Program-made: the position numbers and the translations under genes
Shown: piece after piece, positions 1-11,559 of the stretch
How the letters are laid out: each line of letters opens with the position of its first letter
How positions within the stretch are numbered: position 1 is the first letter of the stretch
Notes under the pieces: model-generated
Told to the model about the DNA's origin: nothing
Databases searched by the model: none
Seen by the model: the letters and a program-made list of their open reading frames with translations, nothing else
Origin: Lytechinus pictus
Taxonomy: Eukaryota > Echinodermata > Echinoidea > Temnopleuroida > Toxopneustidae
Direction of reading: 5' to 3'
Assembly: GCF_037042905.1 (NCBI RefSeq)
Contig: NC_087254.1
Location: forward strand, 20,795,103 to 20,859,102
DNA length: 64,000 bases

Positions 1-1
1 C

Positions 2-134
2 AGCATCATCGAGCCTGGTTTCTTTGCCACCAAACTCACATCAAGGGATTGTATAACTCAATCGGTAGAGGGCGCCTGGAATAGACTGTCAAAAGAAGAG
101 AAAGAAGACTTCCCCGAAAGGATCATGCATGAAT
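2..134 (+). CDS. Short-chain dehydrogenase/reductase (RDH/DHRS9-like), penultimate coding exon, 5' part outside window
   Basis: The frame starting at base 2 reads SIIEPGFFATKLTS and continues to RIMHE. The block IIEPGFF followed by a short polar stretch is the conserved region after the catalytic Tyr/Lys in the SDR9C group (retinol dehydrogenases, 17-beta-HSD type 6, DHRS9, BDH1). The Rossmann fold and the YxxxK active site must lie upstream of the window. The exon ends before a donor, gaat|GTAATT, at 134/135, leaving one base of a codon. Joining to base 985 gives TGT (Cys) and restores an open frame of 108 residues plus stop across both exons. If the frame is read through the donor it stops at 164-166. 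By family, these enzymes are NAD(P)-dependent oxidoreductases of retinoids or steroids, usually on ER membranes. The substrate cannot be told from this fragment. Confidence 0.85.
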
Positions 135-984
135 GTAATTATGATATAAGCGGCAACATTTTATGAACCTTAAAAAAAATGTTAACAAAATGTTTCTTGT
201 TATGTGGAATAAAATTGATGTTAAATGTTTATAGACATGCCGAAGTTGAAAACTTGCATAATTGTTTTTTTCTCAAAGCAAGAGAGATTAACAGAATACA
301 AAAACATAATCAGAGGCTAAAAACAATAAACCTTCCCCACAAAAAATGTTTTAAGCACGAAGATATCCCTCTAGGCATGCTAGGACTGTGAAATTTAATA
401 ATTATTAATCTTAACGGCAACATGAAGAGGATATTTCAAGTACTACGGTGATGAATGTAAAATTGGTCATCTCGATTAGATTTACACTAAAAATGTCACG
501 TTTTTCGACTACTGCATAATTTTTGCTTCTGCACCCTGCAATGGGCGACAACAGCATAGAGTTAAAAAGTACGAGTGGAAAGGTGATTCAGCTCATCATC
601 TGTATAATATCTTTGGGCTCAGACAGTTTTTTAAATTGTACCAGTGCATCGTAACCCATGTACAATTCAGTTTTTTTCGGCTAAAATCGATTTAGGCCTT
701 CGGGTAAAGTGTAAAAAAATATAATCTAAAATAGAGGGGTAGATAATTATGTTAGTATTATCTGCATACATAAATATAGGTTAGGAGCATCGATGATTTA
801 TGAAAGGTTTTATAAAGAATAAAAAGTAAAGGACCTAGAAGATAGATCATTGAGGTATATCCTCTATTAGGTGTACTTGTGATATTTGAAACACGTTTGA
901 TTCGTTTCATAAAATTGTTTTATGACCAATTTACAGAATCGCAAATTAAGTTGTTTATTCCCTCATTATTGAATCTGTCAACAG

Positions 985-1178
985 GTGTCGAAGGGAAAGT
1001 CAATGCCATGAATTATCTCGCATCGAGTGATACCAGTCAGGTCACCAATGCCATGGAGCACGCCCTCTTTGCCAAGTGGCCAAAATCCAGATACAGTGTC
1101 GGCTGGGATGCAAAACTTCTGTGGATTCCGTTGTCTTACATGCCATCGTGTATTGCGGATACTCTTTTAAAGTGGTAG
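985..1178 (+). CDS. Short-chain dehydrogenase/reductase (RDH/DHRS9-like), last coding exon
   Basis: This exon follows an 850-bp intron whose acceptor is ctgtcaacag at 975-984. It encodes the C-terminus, with the blocks NAMEHALFAKWPKSRYSVGW and DAKLLWIPLSYMPS, and stops with TAG at 1176-1178. The pattern N-A-x-E-H-A-L, then P-x-x-R-Y-x-x-G-W-D-A-K-L-L-W, is the signature C-terminal region of vertebrate RDH5/RDH16/DHRS9-type enzymes. It separates this gene from BDH1, which lacks the GWDAKLLW block. The ending is short (after LLKW), so the extra C-terminal membrane anchor of some RDHs is absent or minimal. Assignment to SDR9C is firm; the exact orthologue is not. Confidence 0.88.
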
Positions 1179-2627
1179 ATAATTTACACGCCGACCAAAA
1201 GCAATTGTGCAAGCATCGTACAATTTTTTTTTATGTGCATCCTATGTTTGAGCGACAGAAATGTAATAGCTAAACTACATTGGTTTATAAACGTTAGAAG
1301 CAAAAAAAAATAGATATTTTGTTTTGGGCACTGATTCGATGATATCGGTTGGAGGGGCAACTGTGTGTTGAATTAGGAAGTTTCAATATAATATCAATGG
1401 CTTGTTAAGATGTTAAATGTGTACTGTATGTGCATTTATATATATATAGCCATAGATTTAAGCCATATGTTGAAATTAAACTTAAAATTTAAAAGGAAAA
1501 TGTTCACATAAACAGTATTTTGCCTCTTATTTGATGGTTGACCATTTCCCATATGGACATGATGGATGTAGAATTAGGGGATGACAAATTTTCGGAGATT
1601 CAGTGAAATTCAGTTAATACGCACTGTCGAGTTATGTTTTAATTTTCGTTATATTTTCTCAAAATCCTCGTGAGACCTGTTGCCTGAAGGATATGCAATA
1701 TGAAATCTGATATTCATTTGTAAAGTTTACAATAAATCTTTTGGGACAAAGGTGTTATTTCTCCCATTTTGGTCTAAAGTAACCACAGAATGTGACGAAA
1801 TTTTCTGGATACGATCTTTGAATTGCTCACTGATGTACAGTCAGTAAAATTAGAAGAGCCGGTGTAAGAAGGGTCTTTTTAGAAAAATAAACAATTGCTG
1901 AGAGAATTATGCGATTAAGAGAATGAAATAAAATCGAATTCTCGTATTCAAACAATCAGTCAATACTTTTTTAGGCTAGAAATAATCTTAAATAATTGAT
2001 AATATAGAACCTTCGATTCCCAAAAGCTTTTGAAAGATTTTTGGGATATTGCTATTATAGGTTTTTATAGTTAGGTTTCTAATGATGGCAACGAACTCTC
2101 AACATAAATTTTCGAAGATAAATCTGGCCCCGTATTTTGCCAACCTCCCGTGCAGGGTTCAGCAGTATGCAAGTTCATACCAATGATTCTTGAATCAATA
2201 GGTATGATTCGATCTCGTATCAATAATAACTCTATTGGAGACCGTCGGCGTTTATATAAACTGACGAAAAGTAATAAGACCCTCTGACTTATTTAAAGAA
2301 AAGATGCGTGGGCAGGGTTAGATCTCCGATTTCGAGGCTTATCGATTCAAATTCTTCAGAATTAGGGCTCCCGGACGAGCAAAGAGTTCCCTGACTTACT
2401 TCCCTATGCATGCTATGGGTGTAGGAAACTTTGCTGGTGGTAAAATAAAAATTCAAACTGAAAAGGATTCCCAATCCTAAAACGACGCAATGGCCTCCAA
2501 CAATATTGACAAGCACAAACATGGTTATCACTTTAAAAAAAATGTCGTCTCTATAGCTACTCATAAAAGAGGAAGCCAGTGGCCAATTTTGACGTCTAAT
2601 GCTGGGGACGCGCCCCCCCCCCCCATG
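1179..2627 (+). other. 3' UTR of the SDR gene, then non-coding DNA
   Basis: An AATAAA at 1731-1736 is the first good polyadenylation signal after the stop and would give a 3' UTR of about 570 nt. Beyond it I see no exon with coding character; short frames lack motifs and splice context. A C-run at 2612-2624 precedes the hAT-like insertion. Confidence 0.5.
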
Positions 2628-2635
2628 GACCTACT

Positions 2636-2960
2636 CAGTGGCGTACCTATGATTTTCCACAGGGGGGGGGGGCAAAACCGTCCGCCAAAAAAATTGACAA
2701 GCAAAAAAAAAAAAAAAGGTCTTCAATCACAAATGAAGGATTTCGTACCAGAAAAAAATTGACAAGCAAAAAAAAAAAAAAAAAGAGCTTCAAGCTCGTC
2801 AGGGGGGCAATAAAGGTCTTCAAGCTCGTCAGGGGGCAAAAAAGGTCTTTCAAGCTCGCCAGGGGGGGGGGGGCAGGGATACGTCCTTTGCATGGGTTGT
2901 GGCTCGTCAGGGGGGCAGACTGCCCCCTCTGCCCCCCCCCCCCCCGTAGGTACGCTAGTG
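2636..2960 (+). mobile_element. hAT-like non-autonomous element (MITE), copy 1
   Basis: The termini are inverted: CAGTGGCGTACCTA at the left and GTAGGTACGCTAGTG at the right. The element is flanked by an exact 8-bp duplication, gacctact, at 2628-2635 and 2961-2968. An 8-bp target-site duplication with CAGTGGCGTA-type ends is characteristic of the hAT superfamily. The 325-bp interior has no transposase. It consists of repeats of a GCTCGTCAGGGGGG-type motif interleaved with poly-G, poly-A and poly-C tracts. A second copy is at 18112-18397. Confidence 0.85.
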
Positions 2961-2968
2961 GACCTACT

Positions 2969-4068
2969 CCATGCTCCCCCATAAACATGATCTGTCCGCC
3001 GTGGAACCGATCAATTGTAATCGAAGGGCCCGACTAATGTCATGGTATGGGTATGAACAGAATGGGTACTCCAACCCTGAAGTTTGGGGATTGTGTGAAG
3101 GAATGCGACTCCACAAATCCTTTGTTGTGGTCGAGCTCCGCGCCTTTTCCTTGGTTTGTCAATCGAAACCTTCGTGCAACACTGAGTTCTATTCAGAAAT
3201 CGATAGAGAGTGAGAACAAGAATGATTGAAAAGAAGAGAACCACCGAACAGAGAAGAAGAAAGAAAGACGGTCCGATGGTGGGTGTACCGAACACTAGCT
3301 CGATGGCGTGTAGCCTGATCTATTCACCAATATCTCCATAAAACGTGCACAACTAAATATGACGAAGAATATCATTCTCTTGGTATATTTGCGGTCTCTG
3401 GTGTCATTGCTGACTATATTTGAGTAATATATACATACCGTCTAAACTCAAATACTACAAGCAGTTTGGGTCTACGTAGTATATATGTGACTGACGATGT
3501 GGATATACCGGAGTTTATGAAGTTCCATGGCGCTACGCCCATCACCTTAGTGCTTCCGGATGGCGAGGCAACTCAATTTTGAATTCTACAGATCGTAAAG
3601 GATAATTATCGTAAGTATAAAACTATTATGCGAATATAATTTATCGTAGGGACATGCATAATATCATATACGCGCTGATGATTTAATGGGAATCAAAATG
3701 TTTAGGCTCTACGATAGAGAGGGTAGTGGTTATCATGAGAGGAAAGGGTATAAATAGGTTTTTGACAGTTTACAATTAAGATTACCTTCGTCTGCATGAT
3801 AGTGGAAATAAATATTTGCCTGGAAGATTATTCAGAAAATAAGCGAGAACGACGAACAAACGAAAGTTCGAAATAAGTGAAAACCTATTATCACGAATGA
3901 ATCAAACAAAACATTCTAATATTACAGACTAATGTATTTTGCCATGCATGGGCATATTGCGTCATCTCAGAAATCCCCAGGAGAAAGGGTAGGGGGTGGG
4001 GCTTCTAAATCATTAGAAAAAAAAAGTTAAATGTGTATCATTTCGGACATGAAACGCGAATAGAGCAT
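2969..4068. other. No gene seen
   Basis: Frames at 2971-3295 are short and overlap on both strands without motif support. Nothing else is recognised here. Confidence 0.4.
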
Positions 4069-4694
4069 AAAGTGGTACTCCGGACTGAATTATCTATATC
4101 TAAATAAATAGAGTGAAATTCACTGAGCAAAGTGCTGAAAATTTCATCAAAATCTGATAACAATAATGAAGTTATTAAATTTATAAATTTAGCAATATTT
4201 TGTGAAAACAGTTATTATGCACGTCGTCATAAATATTCAATAGGTGGGCTGATGATGTCACATCCCCACTTTCCCCTTTCTCATGTTATTACATAAAATC
4301 ATAATTATTTCTTCTTCTTTTTCATACAAGTGTCAATAATATCTCCCTTTTGATAAAATAAGTGGCAGCAAAGAATATCTAATGCATTAAATCAGTTGTA
4401 AATCCAACTTTTTGAGTTCTTAGAGAAATCGAATAAACATAATTCCATATTATAAGATACACAAGAACGAGTGGGGATAATGACATTCTAAATCAGGTTT
4501 TTCATTGAATATTCATGAAGACATGCACAGAACTGTTTGGCCGAAATAATGCATATCTTTAATTTGTCGTAACTTTGTTATTCCTTGTCCAATTTTTATT
4601 AAGGTTTCAGTGTTTTGTTTGTCAGAGTTTTCCTTATCGGTTCAATTTGTTCAATTTTTCTCTTTTTATTACTTTCAGCCTTGAGTACCCCTTT
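4069..4694. mobile_element. Long inverted-repeat element (family 1)
   Basis: The left end aaagtggtactccggactga pairs with the right end, whose reverse complement reads ttaaaggggtactcaaggct. Inside each arm are related blocks: aatttcatcaaaatctgata on the left, and on the right caatttttattaaggtttca, which is its diverged reverse complement. No coding sequence is visible. It is probably a non-autonomous DNA transposon related in layout to the element at 4746-5365. Confidence 0.55.
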
Positions 4695-4745
4695 AATAAT
4701 GTTGTTTATCAATATTGCTCATGATCTCTATTATCACAGATACAC

Positions 4746-5365
4746 TTACAGGACAAGTCCACTCCATACAAATGGTGATTTTAATAAATAGAGAAAAATC
4801 AAACTAGCATAACACTGACAATTTAATCAAAATCGGATGTGAAATAAGAAAGTTATGACATTTAAAAGTTTCGCTTATTTTTCACAAAACAGTGATATGC
4901 AAGACACAGTGACATGCAAATGAGACAGTCGACGGTGTCCATCACTCACTATTTCGTTTGTTTTTATTGGTTTAATTATACCGTATTTGGCGTATTTCAT
5001 TTTTTACAGATTTGACATTAAGAGCGAACTTGACGGAAGTATACAGTATCATACAGTGCTAATTCCACATGTTCAGGGAGGAGTTAATCGTTGTTTCACT
5101 TGACAATGAGGAGAAAATTAGAATATTTCATATTTCATATAATAAAATACAAAAGAAATAGTGAGTGGATGACGCCATTAGTCTCCTCATTTGCATACCG
5201 ACCAGGATATACATATAACTGTTTTGTGAAATTAAGCGAAATTTTGAAATGTCATAACTTCCTTATTTTACATCCGATTTTGATGAAATTTTCATGTTAT
5301 GCTTGTTAAATTTTTCTCTTTTTATTCAAATCATCTTCTTGTTGGTGTGGACTTGTCCTTTAAAA
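4746..5365. mobile_element. Inverted-repeat element with GGACAAGTCCAC termini (family 2), copy 1
   Basis: The ends are aggacaagtccact and gtggacttgtcctttaaa in inverted orientation. The arms match over much of their length: aaaatcggatgtgaaataag on the left mirrors ttattttacatccgatttt on the right, and both arms carry catttgcat/atgcaaatg. The interior (about 5005-5160) is unique to this arrangement and recurs at 20660-20820. Two other copies are at 20655-21005 (right part) and 54569-54980, so it is a dispersed family. No transposase is present. Confidence 0.75.
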
Positions 5366-7519
5366 GTGGAATATACTACCTTTTAAGCACATACACAACT
5401 GTGTATGCTGTTAGAAATCGTTCCATTAATTATACACACAATACTTATGCCAAGCCCTGTCGATTTGGATGATTACATATGCTGAATATATCTTCCCTAA
5501 CCAAATAAGTTCTATAATTTTACCACTGTATCGGTATGCTTTTGTTCTTTCCCTGAGTGTGTTTACAAGTGCAGTAAGCATAATGTGTTTTTGTACATGA
5601 AGGTCACAATTCCAAACGACTGGAATGACTGTAAATATCTATTTTCAATGAGTTTTGATACAAAACATCAAAATTCCAAGATGTATTTCACCTTCAATTT
5701 GGGAATTTAAACAGCCCACCTGCATGGCCGCATGTCTTAGAGTTCCATACAATTCTGATCGAACTGATTTTGTCACTTCTTGTCAAGTTGAGAAAGTTCC
5801 TTTTTGTTTTTGGATTAAATCTATTGAACTATTCGAATTTGAATTTGAACGTTAATGATATGCGGGATTGTTTTAGGCTCCAACTGCTTACCAAATAAAA
5901 CAGAATACGGACAAATACGTCGTACGAATAAAGAAAAAAAAAATAACCAAAATGTAACTTAAACAAAGCCGCGGGCAAATTCAATATATTTATGATTAAA
6001 TAGTCTTTAAAATTCATGTATCGAAGTAAATACAATGCAGAGTTGCGTGTATAGGTGTATAATACCCTAATTATTTATGTTAAACAACTAGTCATTAAAA
6101 ATTATAATCAGACATTATACTTTGGATGTTTCGATCTGACCGAAGTAGGTCCACACAGGGTTGATCAGAACATGCGTTCTTCACCACCAAAAAATAAATA
6201 TTGGCCTGCAATATCTGTATGAATATTAAGATCACAAGCCTTTATAATATTCTGCCCCAAACCAAAAACCCACCTTCATGTATAGTTCTACAGTATTTAC
6301 CCAGCCCAGACCGACACCAATAACAATAAAAACAACAACAAAATATTTGTGACACTAACATGAGGCTAGACGAGGAACAGAGACTCTCGCATATGAATAA
6401 TAGTTTCTGTTTGACACAATAAAGGGAAACTTCTGGGACTTTTTCACACATGCGTGAGAAGTCAGCCAATATATTTCTTTGGGTTGACATTTCTCTCGCT
6501 TGCTAACAATAGCTTTGTTTTTTATAGCCACCTTTGGGGTAATATTTACAAAAGTAGTGAGAGGAATGATGAGTCTGGATTGTTTGATTGATTTCTAATA
6601 TTTTAGTCAAAATATATTCACCAACACGTAGGTAATTTCTACCAATCCCTTTTAATGATATTTTTGATTCCCTTGGAGGTTGTTACTATTCAACCAAAAG
6701 AAGAGAAGAAATTAAAATATGACATATTCATTATAATAAGCATTTGGTAGAAAAAAAAAACAATGTATTTCAATTTTGAATAAAGATAATACATAACACA
6801 GGACAGATTATAAAAGTCAAATTACAAAAGAGAATATATTTCCAAAGTTAATCTTGCTGTCCTCATGAGTGTAAAACCATTAACAGTAGCCTACACCACA
6901 CCATGTTGCTATGGTGATTGTTTTAACCGAAGTCTCTGTTAAAGATTTCTCGTAATCAAATTATATGGATAAGCCCTATATTATGACGTTTGACAGATTT
7001 CATGCACAAACTTGTAGTGATGAAATAAAAAGAAAATGAATGAAGTAGGATGTCGAAATAGGTTGCGTCCATATATCGATGTACAATTTTTTCACCAGTA
7101 CATCTTATTCGAATAGTTTTGACTTTGTTTTAGTTCTACAGCTTTGTTTGAACATGCTGTTGACATGACACATAAATAATTCAAAATAATGGTATACAGG
7201 TGTACGATGATGAATGATTCTCCACAAGATAATGAATATAATGAACGTCATTATCGAAACTAATATATAATATAATATGATATAGTAAACTTGAAAGAGA
7301 TCTTATATAGCTTTGCAAGCTGCAATGCATCCTAAGCCAGGTCTGGACAGTACTGTCACAGTGATTCCCATTCAGAAATTCGAGATTCTGAGGGAAATTA
7401 TTTTGAGGTGTATTCCCAATATAATGTTATCGATGATTCAGTATCTACTGATCATAAAGAGGATAGAGAACATTACTAACTCACTTTATGCATTTGTTCC
7501 TATCACTCACTGTGTGCAG
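5366..7519 (+). other. Non-coding; probable upstream or 5'-UTR intron of the 7.5-kb gene
   Basis: No exon is recognised. The stretch ends with a pyrimidine-containing acceptor, ctcactgtgtgcag, at 7506-7519, immediately before the ATG at 7520. This suggests the start codon is the first codon after an intron in the 5' UTR. The leader exon itself is not identified. Confidence 0.4.
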
Positions 7520-8391
7520 ATGGCTGATAACGTAAAAACGGATCAGTGGCGTTGGAAGAATAGCAGCGAACATGATCGTTCTCGGCGTGACGAAGTCCAT
7601 CATCATGGCGAAAACCAAGACAACTCCGTCGTTCTTCGCAAGAAGAATCGTGATCAACGACGTCGACAAGAGAAGATGAAGAAAAGATGGAGCGTTCGAC
7701 CGGATGTCAACCTCACCTTGGTCCCTCAAGGAATGCAATGTAAGATCATCACCGCTATCGTCTTCATATTCTTTGGTTTATTCTTGACAGCAGCAGGGGT
7801 CGTGATCTTGATCATCTTGAAGAATATCTCCCACGTTGTCTGGAGTGTAGGCATTGGAATGCTTGTCTTAGGGTTTATAATATTTGTTGTTGGACTGTTT
7901 TATATGTTGTTCAAGTGTTGCTTCAGGACTTCAACCAGGTACAAGCAATACAAGGCGCAGTTCAAATCCGATGGAAAGTACCAGATGAGTGACGTGTCCG
8001 AACAATCACCTGAGATTAAAAGATCTCCTGTTAAGTCCAGCATGCACTATACGCATCAAGGAACTTCTTCCAACCATCAAAGTCATATGGGTGATCAACC
8101 ATCGGATGCAACAACCAGGACTTATGTAACTGCTACTGAAAACACTCCCTCCATGCCGAATTCATCGACACGACCTCTATCAACACCGCAATGGATTACA
8201 CCAGGGGGTTATCGTCCGATGATGGTCAACGATCTCTCTGAATTCACAATGGATATGCAGACGGCAGACGAAGACCACTTAGATGATAACGGTCATGGCC
8301 AAGGCACCCCACCCCAAGAGTCCCGTCGGGAGGATACCCTCAGCGGGGACTTTGCCAAACTAGAAGATGCTTTGCGTGAACTGATTCTTAA
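7520..8391 (+). CDS. Two-helix membrane protein with PPxY tail, gene A, exon 1
   Basis: I start at ATG 7520 (MADNVKTDQW), not at the in-frame ATG at 7313. The earlier segment has no coding character and a splice acceptor ends exactly at 7519. Residues 40-60 are very basic (RKKNRDQRRRQEKMKKRW). Two hydrophobic helices follow at about 75-100 and 105-131, separated only by KNISH. A Cys-Cys pair directly after helix 2 (KCCF) is a plausible but untested palmitoylation site. The rest is a long Ser/Thr/Pro/Gln-rich polar tail. Read through, the frame would stop at 8393-8395. The donor TTAA|GTAAGAG instead ends the exon at 8391 with two bases of a Lys codon, completed by base 8822. I cannot match the protein to a named family. 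The layout resembles the short-loop two-helix design of TMEM174/TMEM200-type proteins, but this is not evidence of homology. Confidence 0.82.
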
Positions 8392-8821
8392 GTAAGAGAA
8401 TTTCGTTTATTCCAAAATGTTATCACGCTTATGTCAACACTTTTCAATAAGATCCTTCGTATAACCATGAGCTTTGTATTTTTTTTTAGATTTGTCATTA
8501 TTTCATTTATAGAAAATGTAATTCTAAAAAAATAAAGTGAACAGAAGCGCACATGGATGATTGACCCTCAATTTTTTTTTCACATTATCTTAAATAACTC
8601 ATCTAAACGATGTTTTCATTGTCTTTGATTTTTCCCATTTAAATGAATTATTGATTTGTCTTGTTTTGAGTTGTTTTAGTACAATTGTTATTGTCTTTGT
8701 ATATACCCACATAATCCTTTTACTTACAGTAAGTCTGCAATGACAATTTCAAACACCATGTAAACAGTGTTAATCTCTTTAATTTATACATTTCTTTTCT
8801 TCCTTCCTTAATATTGTAAAG

Positions 8822-9356
8822 AAAATCAAGGGGTGGCGAGACGGAGCATCTAATGAGAGGGCCCATAGATACGTCGACACCTGTTAACCCCAAGGCACAG
8901 ACACACTATAGAGTCCATAGAGTACCAATCAACATAGAAGGAGACCCTAGAGGACACATACCCCTAGAGGTGGGGGACCAGAGGGTACATAGCGTACCCA
9001 TTATGATTGAAGGTGATCCTGGGGTACACGGTTTACCCATGGAGGTAGGAGACCATGGGGTACATCGGGTACCTATCAACGTTCAAGGAGACTATGGAGC
9101 AAATAGGTCACATGCAGGGATAGGTGACCAGGGGGTACACACTGTACCCATCATGGTTGAAGGGGACCACGGGGTGCACAGATCAGAGGTAGAAGGTTCT
9201 GGCCAGGGGGTACATAGGGTGCCTATCATGGTTGAAGGGGATCCTCGTGCGACCACGCCCACCCCTATCCCACCTTCTTACGATCAGGTTTTAAGAAACT
9301 ACCGTACTTACTCTCGCTCTGCATCGCCAACTAGGATAATGGAATCGGATGTTTGA
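8822..9356 (+). CDS. Gene A, exon 2: peptide-repeat tail, PPSY motif and PDZ-type C-terminus
   Basis: The acceptor is a pyrimidine tract followed by attgtaaag, ending at 8821. Joining 8391 to 8822 keeps the frame (AA+A = Lys, then KSRGGETEHL) and gives a 468-residue protein. The exon encodes five imperfect copies of a unit of about 26-30 residues with core VHRVPI-N/M-I/V-E/Q-GD, alternating with a shorter EVGDxGVH element. It then encodes PPSYDQV (PPSY at residues 441-444) and ends in ESDV. PPxY is a class I WW-domain ligand and S-x-V at the C-terminus fits a class I PDZ ligand. Both are motif-level inferences. The same tail logic, PPxY shortly before the end in the last exon, recurs in genes B and C. 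Confidence 0.8.
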
Positions 9357-11559
9357 ATGGTTACTCATACAGATAGACAAGAACATGAGAAGATTGTTTC
9401 AGAAAACCCCTCTGAAACCGGATGGCAGGGAAAGAAGATGATGGTAGATTCAGCGAAATTAAATCTGAGCATGCTCAGTCTTATGGAAATGTACTGAGCA
9501 TGGATTTTTACCAGATAAAACGTCCTGTTTGTTCCTTATTTTCCTTATTTTCCTTATTTTCACGACGTAAGCATTATCTGCTATCTTAAACAATTTAGGA
9601 GCATACCAACTATTTCCGAATATATTTAGATTTTATAAGCGTTCAAAGTTCTAATTTGAAAAGGGTACAGTTGATTTACATGTAAGGTGGCTAGTGTTTT
9701 GATTTAAGAAGACTGACCACTTCAAAATGCTATTTGCATTTGGCTTGCTTTGTTTGTTTCAAAGTTGAATGATAACCATTAATATGGTCAGATCAGAAAT
9801 CCAGGGAAATCGACTATGCAATAGATCTTACCATGACTGAATGGGCAAAAATATTTTCCCGCATTTTTTTACATATACGGCAAATGAACCTGAATAGAGA
9901 AGTAGACTGATGTAAAATGATTTTTAAATTCTTATATCAAAATGCTTGATTTTCTATTCAATGACAAAATAAGAAAAAAAAGGCAATGGTTTTTTTTTTA
10001 CTTAACAATAATTATACTGCCGAAATAAATGTTATTATTTTCATTATTACTATCATTATATTATTACTCTTATTATCATCATTATTATTATTATTGTTAT
10101 TATCTTTATTATTATTCTTATTATTATCATTATTATCATCATCATCATCATTATTATTATTTTACTCGGAAGAAAAGTGAAAATCATAATCAATAATATT
10201 GTTAGTTTGGCTTGATGTTTGATATTGTATTCTGTATAACGTTTCTACTGGAAATTAGGAAGACTGTTCGCACTAGTTAATGTCCAAAAAATAGATTGTA
10301 TCCTTACTCTCTTGATGTTGATCAAGAGAAATTTGAATCGTTTTTATCTTTGCTTTTCTTTTAGATAAGATGTGTCGCTGTTTTTTATCAAATTGATTTG
10401 GTGTTCTTTAAGTTATATAATATCCAAAGTTGACTTGCCACTTTTTAAAATATTTTAAAACAACTTTTGTTTCGTGCTATGTTCCTGTCATTGTGTTTTA
10501 TATTGGTTATGTTGGTTGGTTGGTTCTACACTGATCTGCAATAGAACTGTATCATAGTACTTTCTTATCAAATTCTTTACTTTACTTCGAGATATAGGCT
10601 GCAGAGCCCTTTGAAGATTACAGCAGATGATGAAATGTGTTAATTGCCAGATATTCTTTAATATTACAAAGAAAATAATGGACCAATATTACGTTCTTTG
10701 GGAAGATCACATCTAATTCCACGTGAACATTAAATTGGTACCAATTAGGAAATGGTATATACTGTACAATACTATTGTGCGCTTTATGCAACATAAGTGT
10801 AAAAACTTCCTAAGTGGTGCTTGTTTTTAACTCCCCTTTGTAATTGAGTATTGTCATAATTGTGCATAGACGTTTTTCTTTGCTTGTTTGTTTGCAAGCA
10901 TGAAGCAGATCGACGGCTCTGCCAAATATCAATCCTCAATCATCATAAACGTAGTCGAGATGTAGAAGTATAACAAGTATAGGAAAAATAAAAGCACGTC
11001 ATTATTCACTCCCTTCTTGTTATTCCCTTATATGCATATAAAGCAACATGATATCATGTTATGTCTAAATAATTGTATGTGTGTCGATTCATTTTTTATT
11101 CGTTATTCTTTGAATCTTAAATTGAAACAAGCGTTTGTTCCCATTTTTTTATCACAAAATAATGCATCGTTTTATTTCTGAATACAAAATAATGCGCATT
11201 GACTTCTGAAAATGAAGTATATCACAGTTGGGGAACAATACAGGGAAGTAAAAACGGTGTTTTCTTTTTTTCGTATGTGCGTGGATAAGAATTGAAATGA
11301 CCGAAATTTGTATATCTACTAATGGGAAAAAATCATTGTATTTTTAGTTGGAATAAGGAGGGTGATAAGGGCAGTTAAGAAGCTTGAGACAGCGGAAAGT
11401 AATCGTGAGGGTGTGAATTTGTCGGTGGGTGATTTTGTTTTGGTGCGGGTGTGTACTGTGTATGTGTACGCGTGTGGGAATCGTGTGGGTGTCTGTGTAT
11501 GTGTGAAAGTGGTAGTATAGAGAGGGAGATTGAGAGATATACAAAGGTGTCACAGAGAG
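9357..11559 (+). other. 3' UTR and downstream non-coding DNA of gene A
   Basis: A candidate AATAAA is at 10987-10992, which would imply a long 3' UTR of about 1.6 kb. Nearer signals are weak. The tract at 10030-10165 is an ATT-rich microsatellite, and the hydrophobic frame across it is an artefact. No further exon is recognised. Confidence 0.4.
10030..10165. repeat. Imperfect (ATT)n microsatellite
   Basis: A run of ATT/ATC triplets interrupted by single substitutions; no flanking SINE body is recognised. Confidence 0.8.

Noticed and set aside
2490-3295. Overlapping frames around the first hAT-like MITE
   Set aside because: They run through poly-C, poly-G and poly-A tracts and across the element ends; no protein family fits.
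7313-7519. N-terminal extension of gene A from the ATG at 7313
   Set aside because: The extension has no coding character and a splice acceptor ends exactly before the ATG at 7520.
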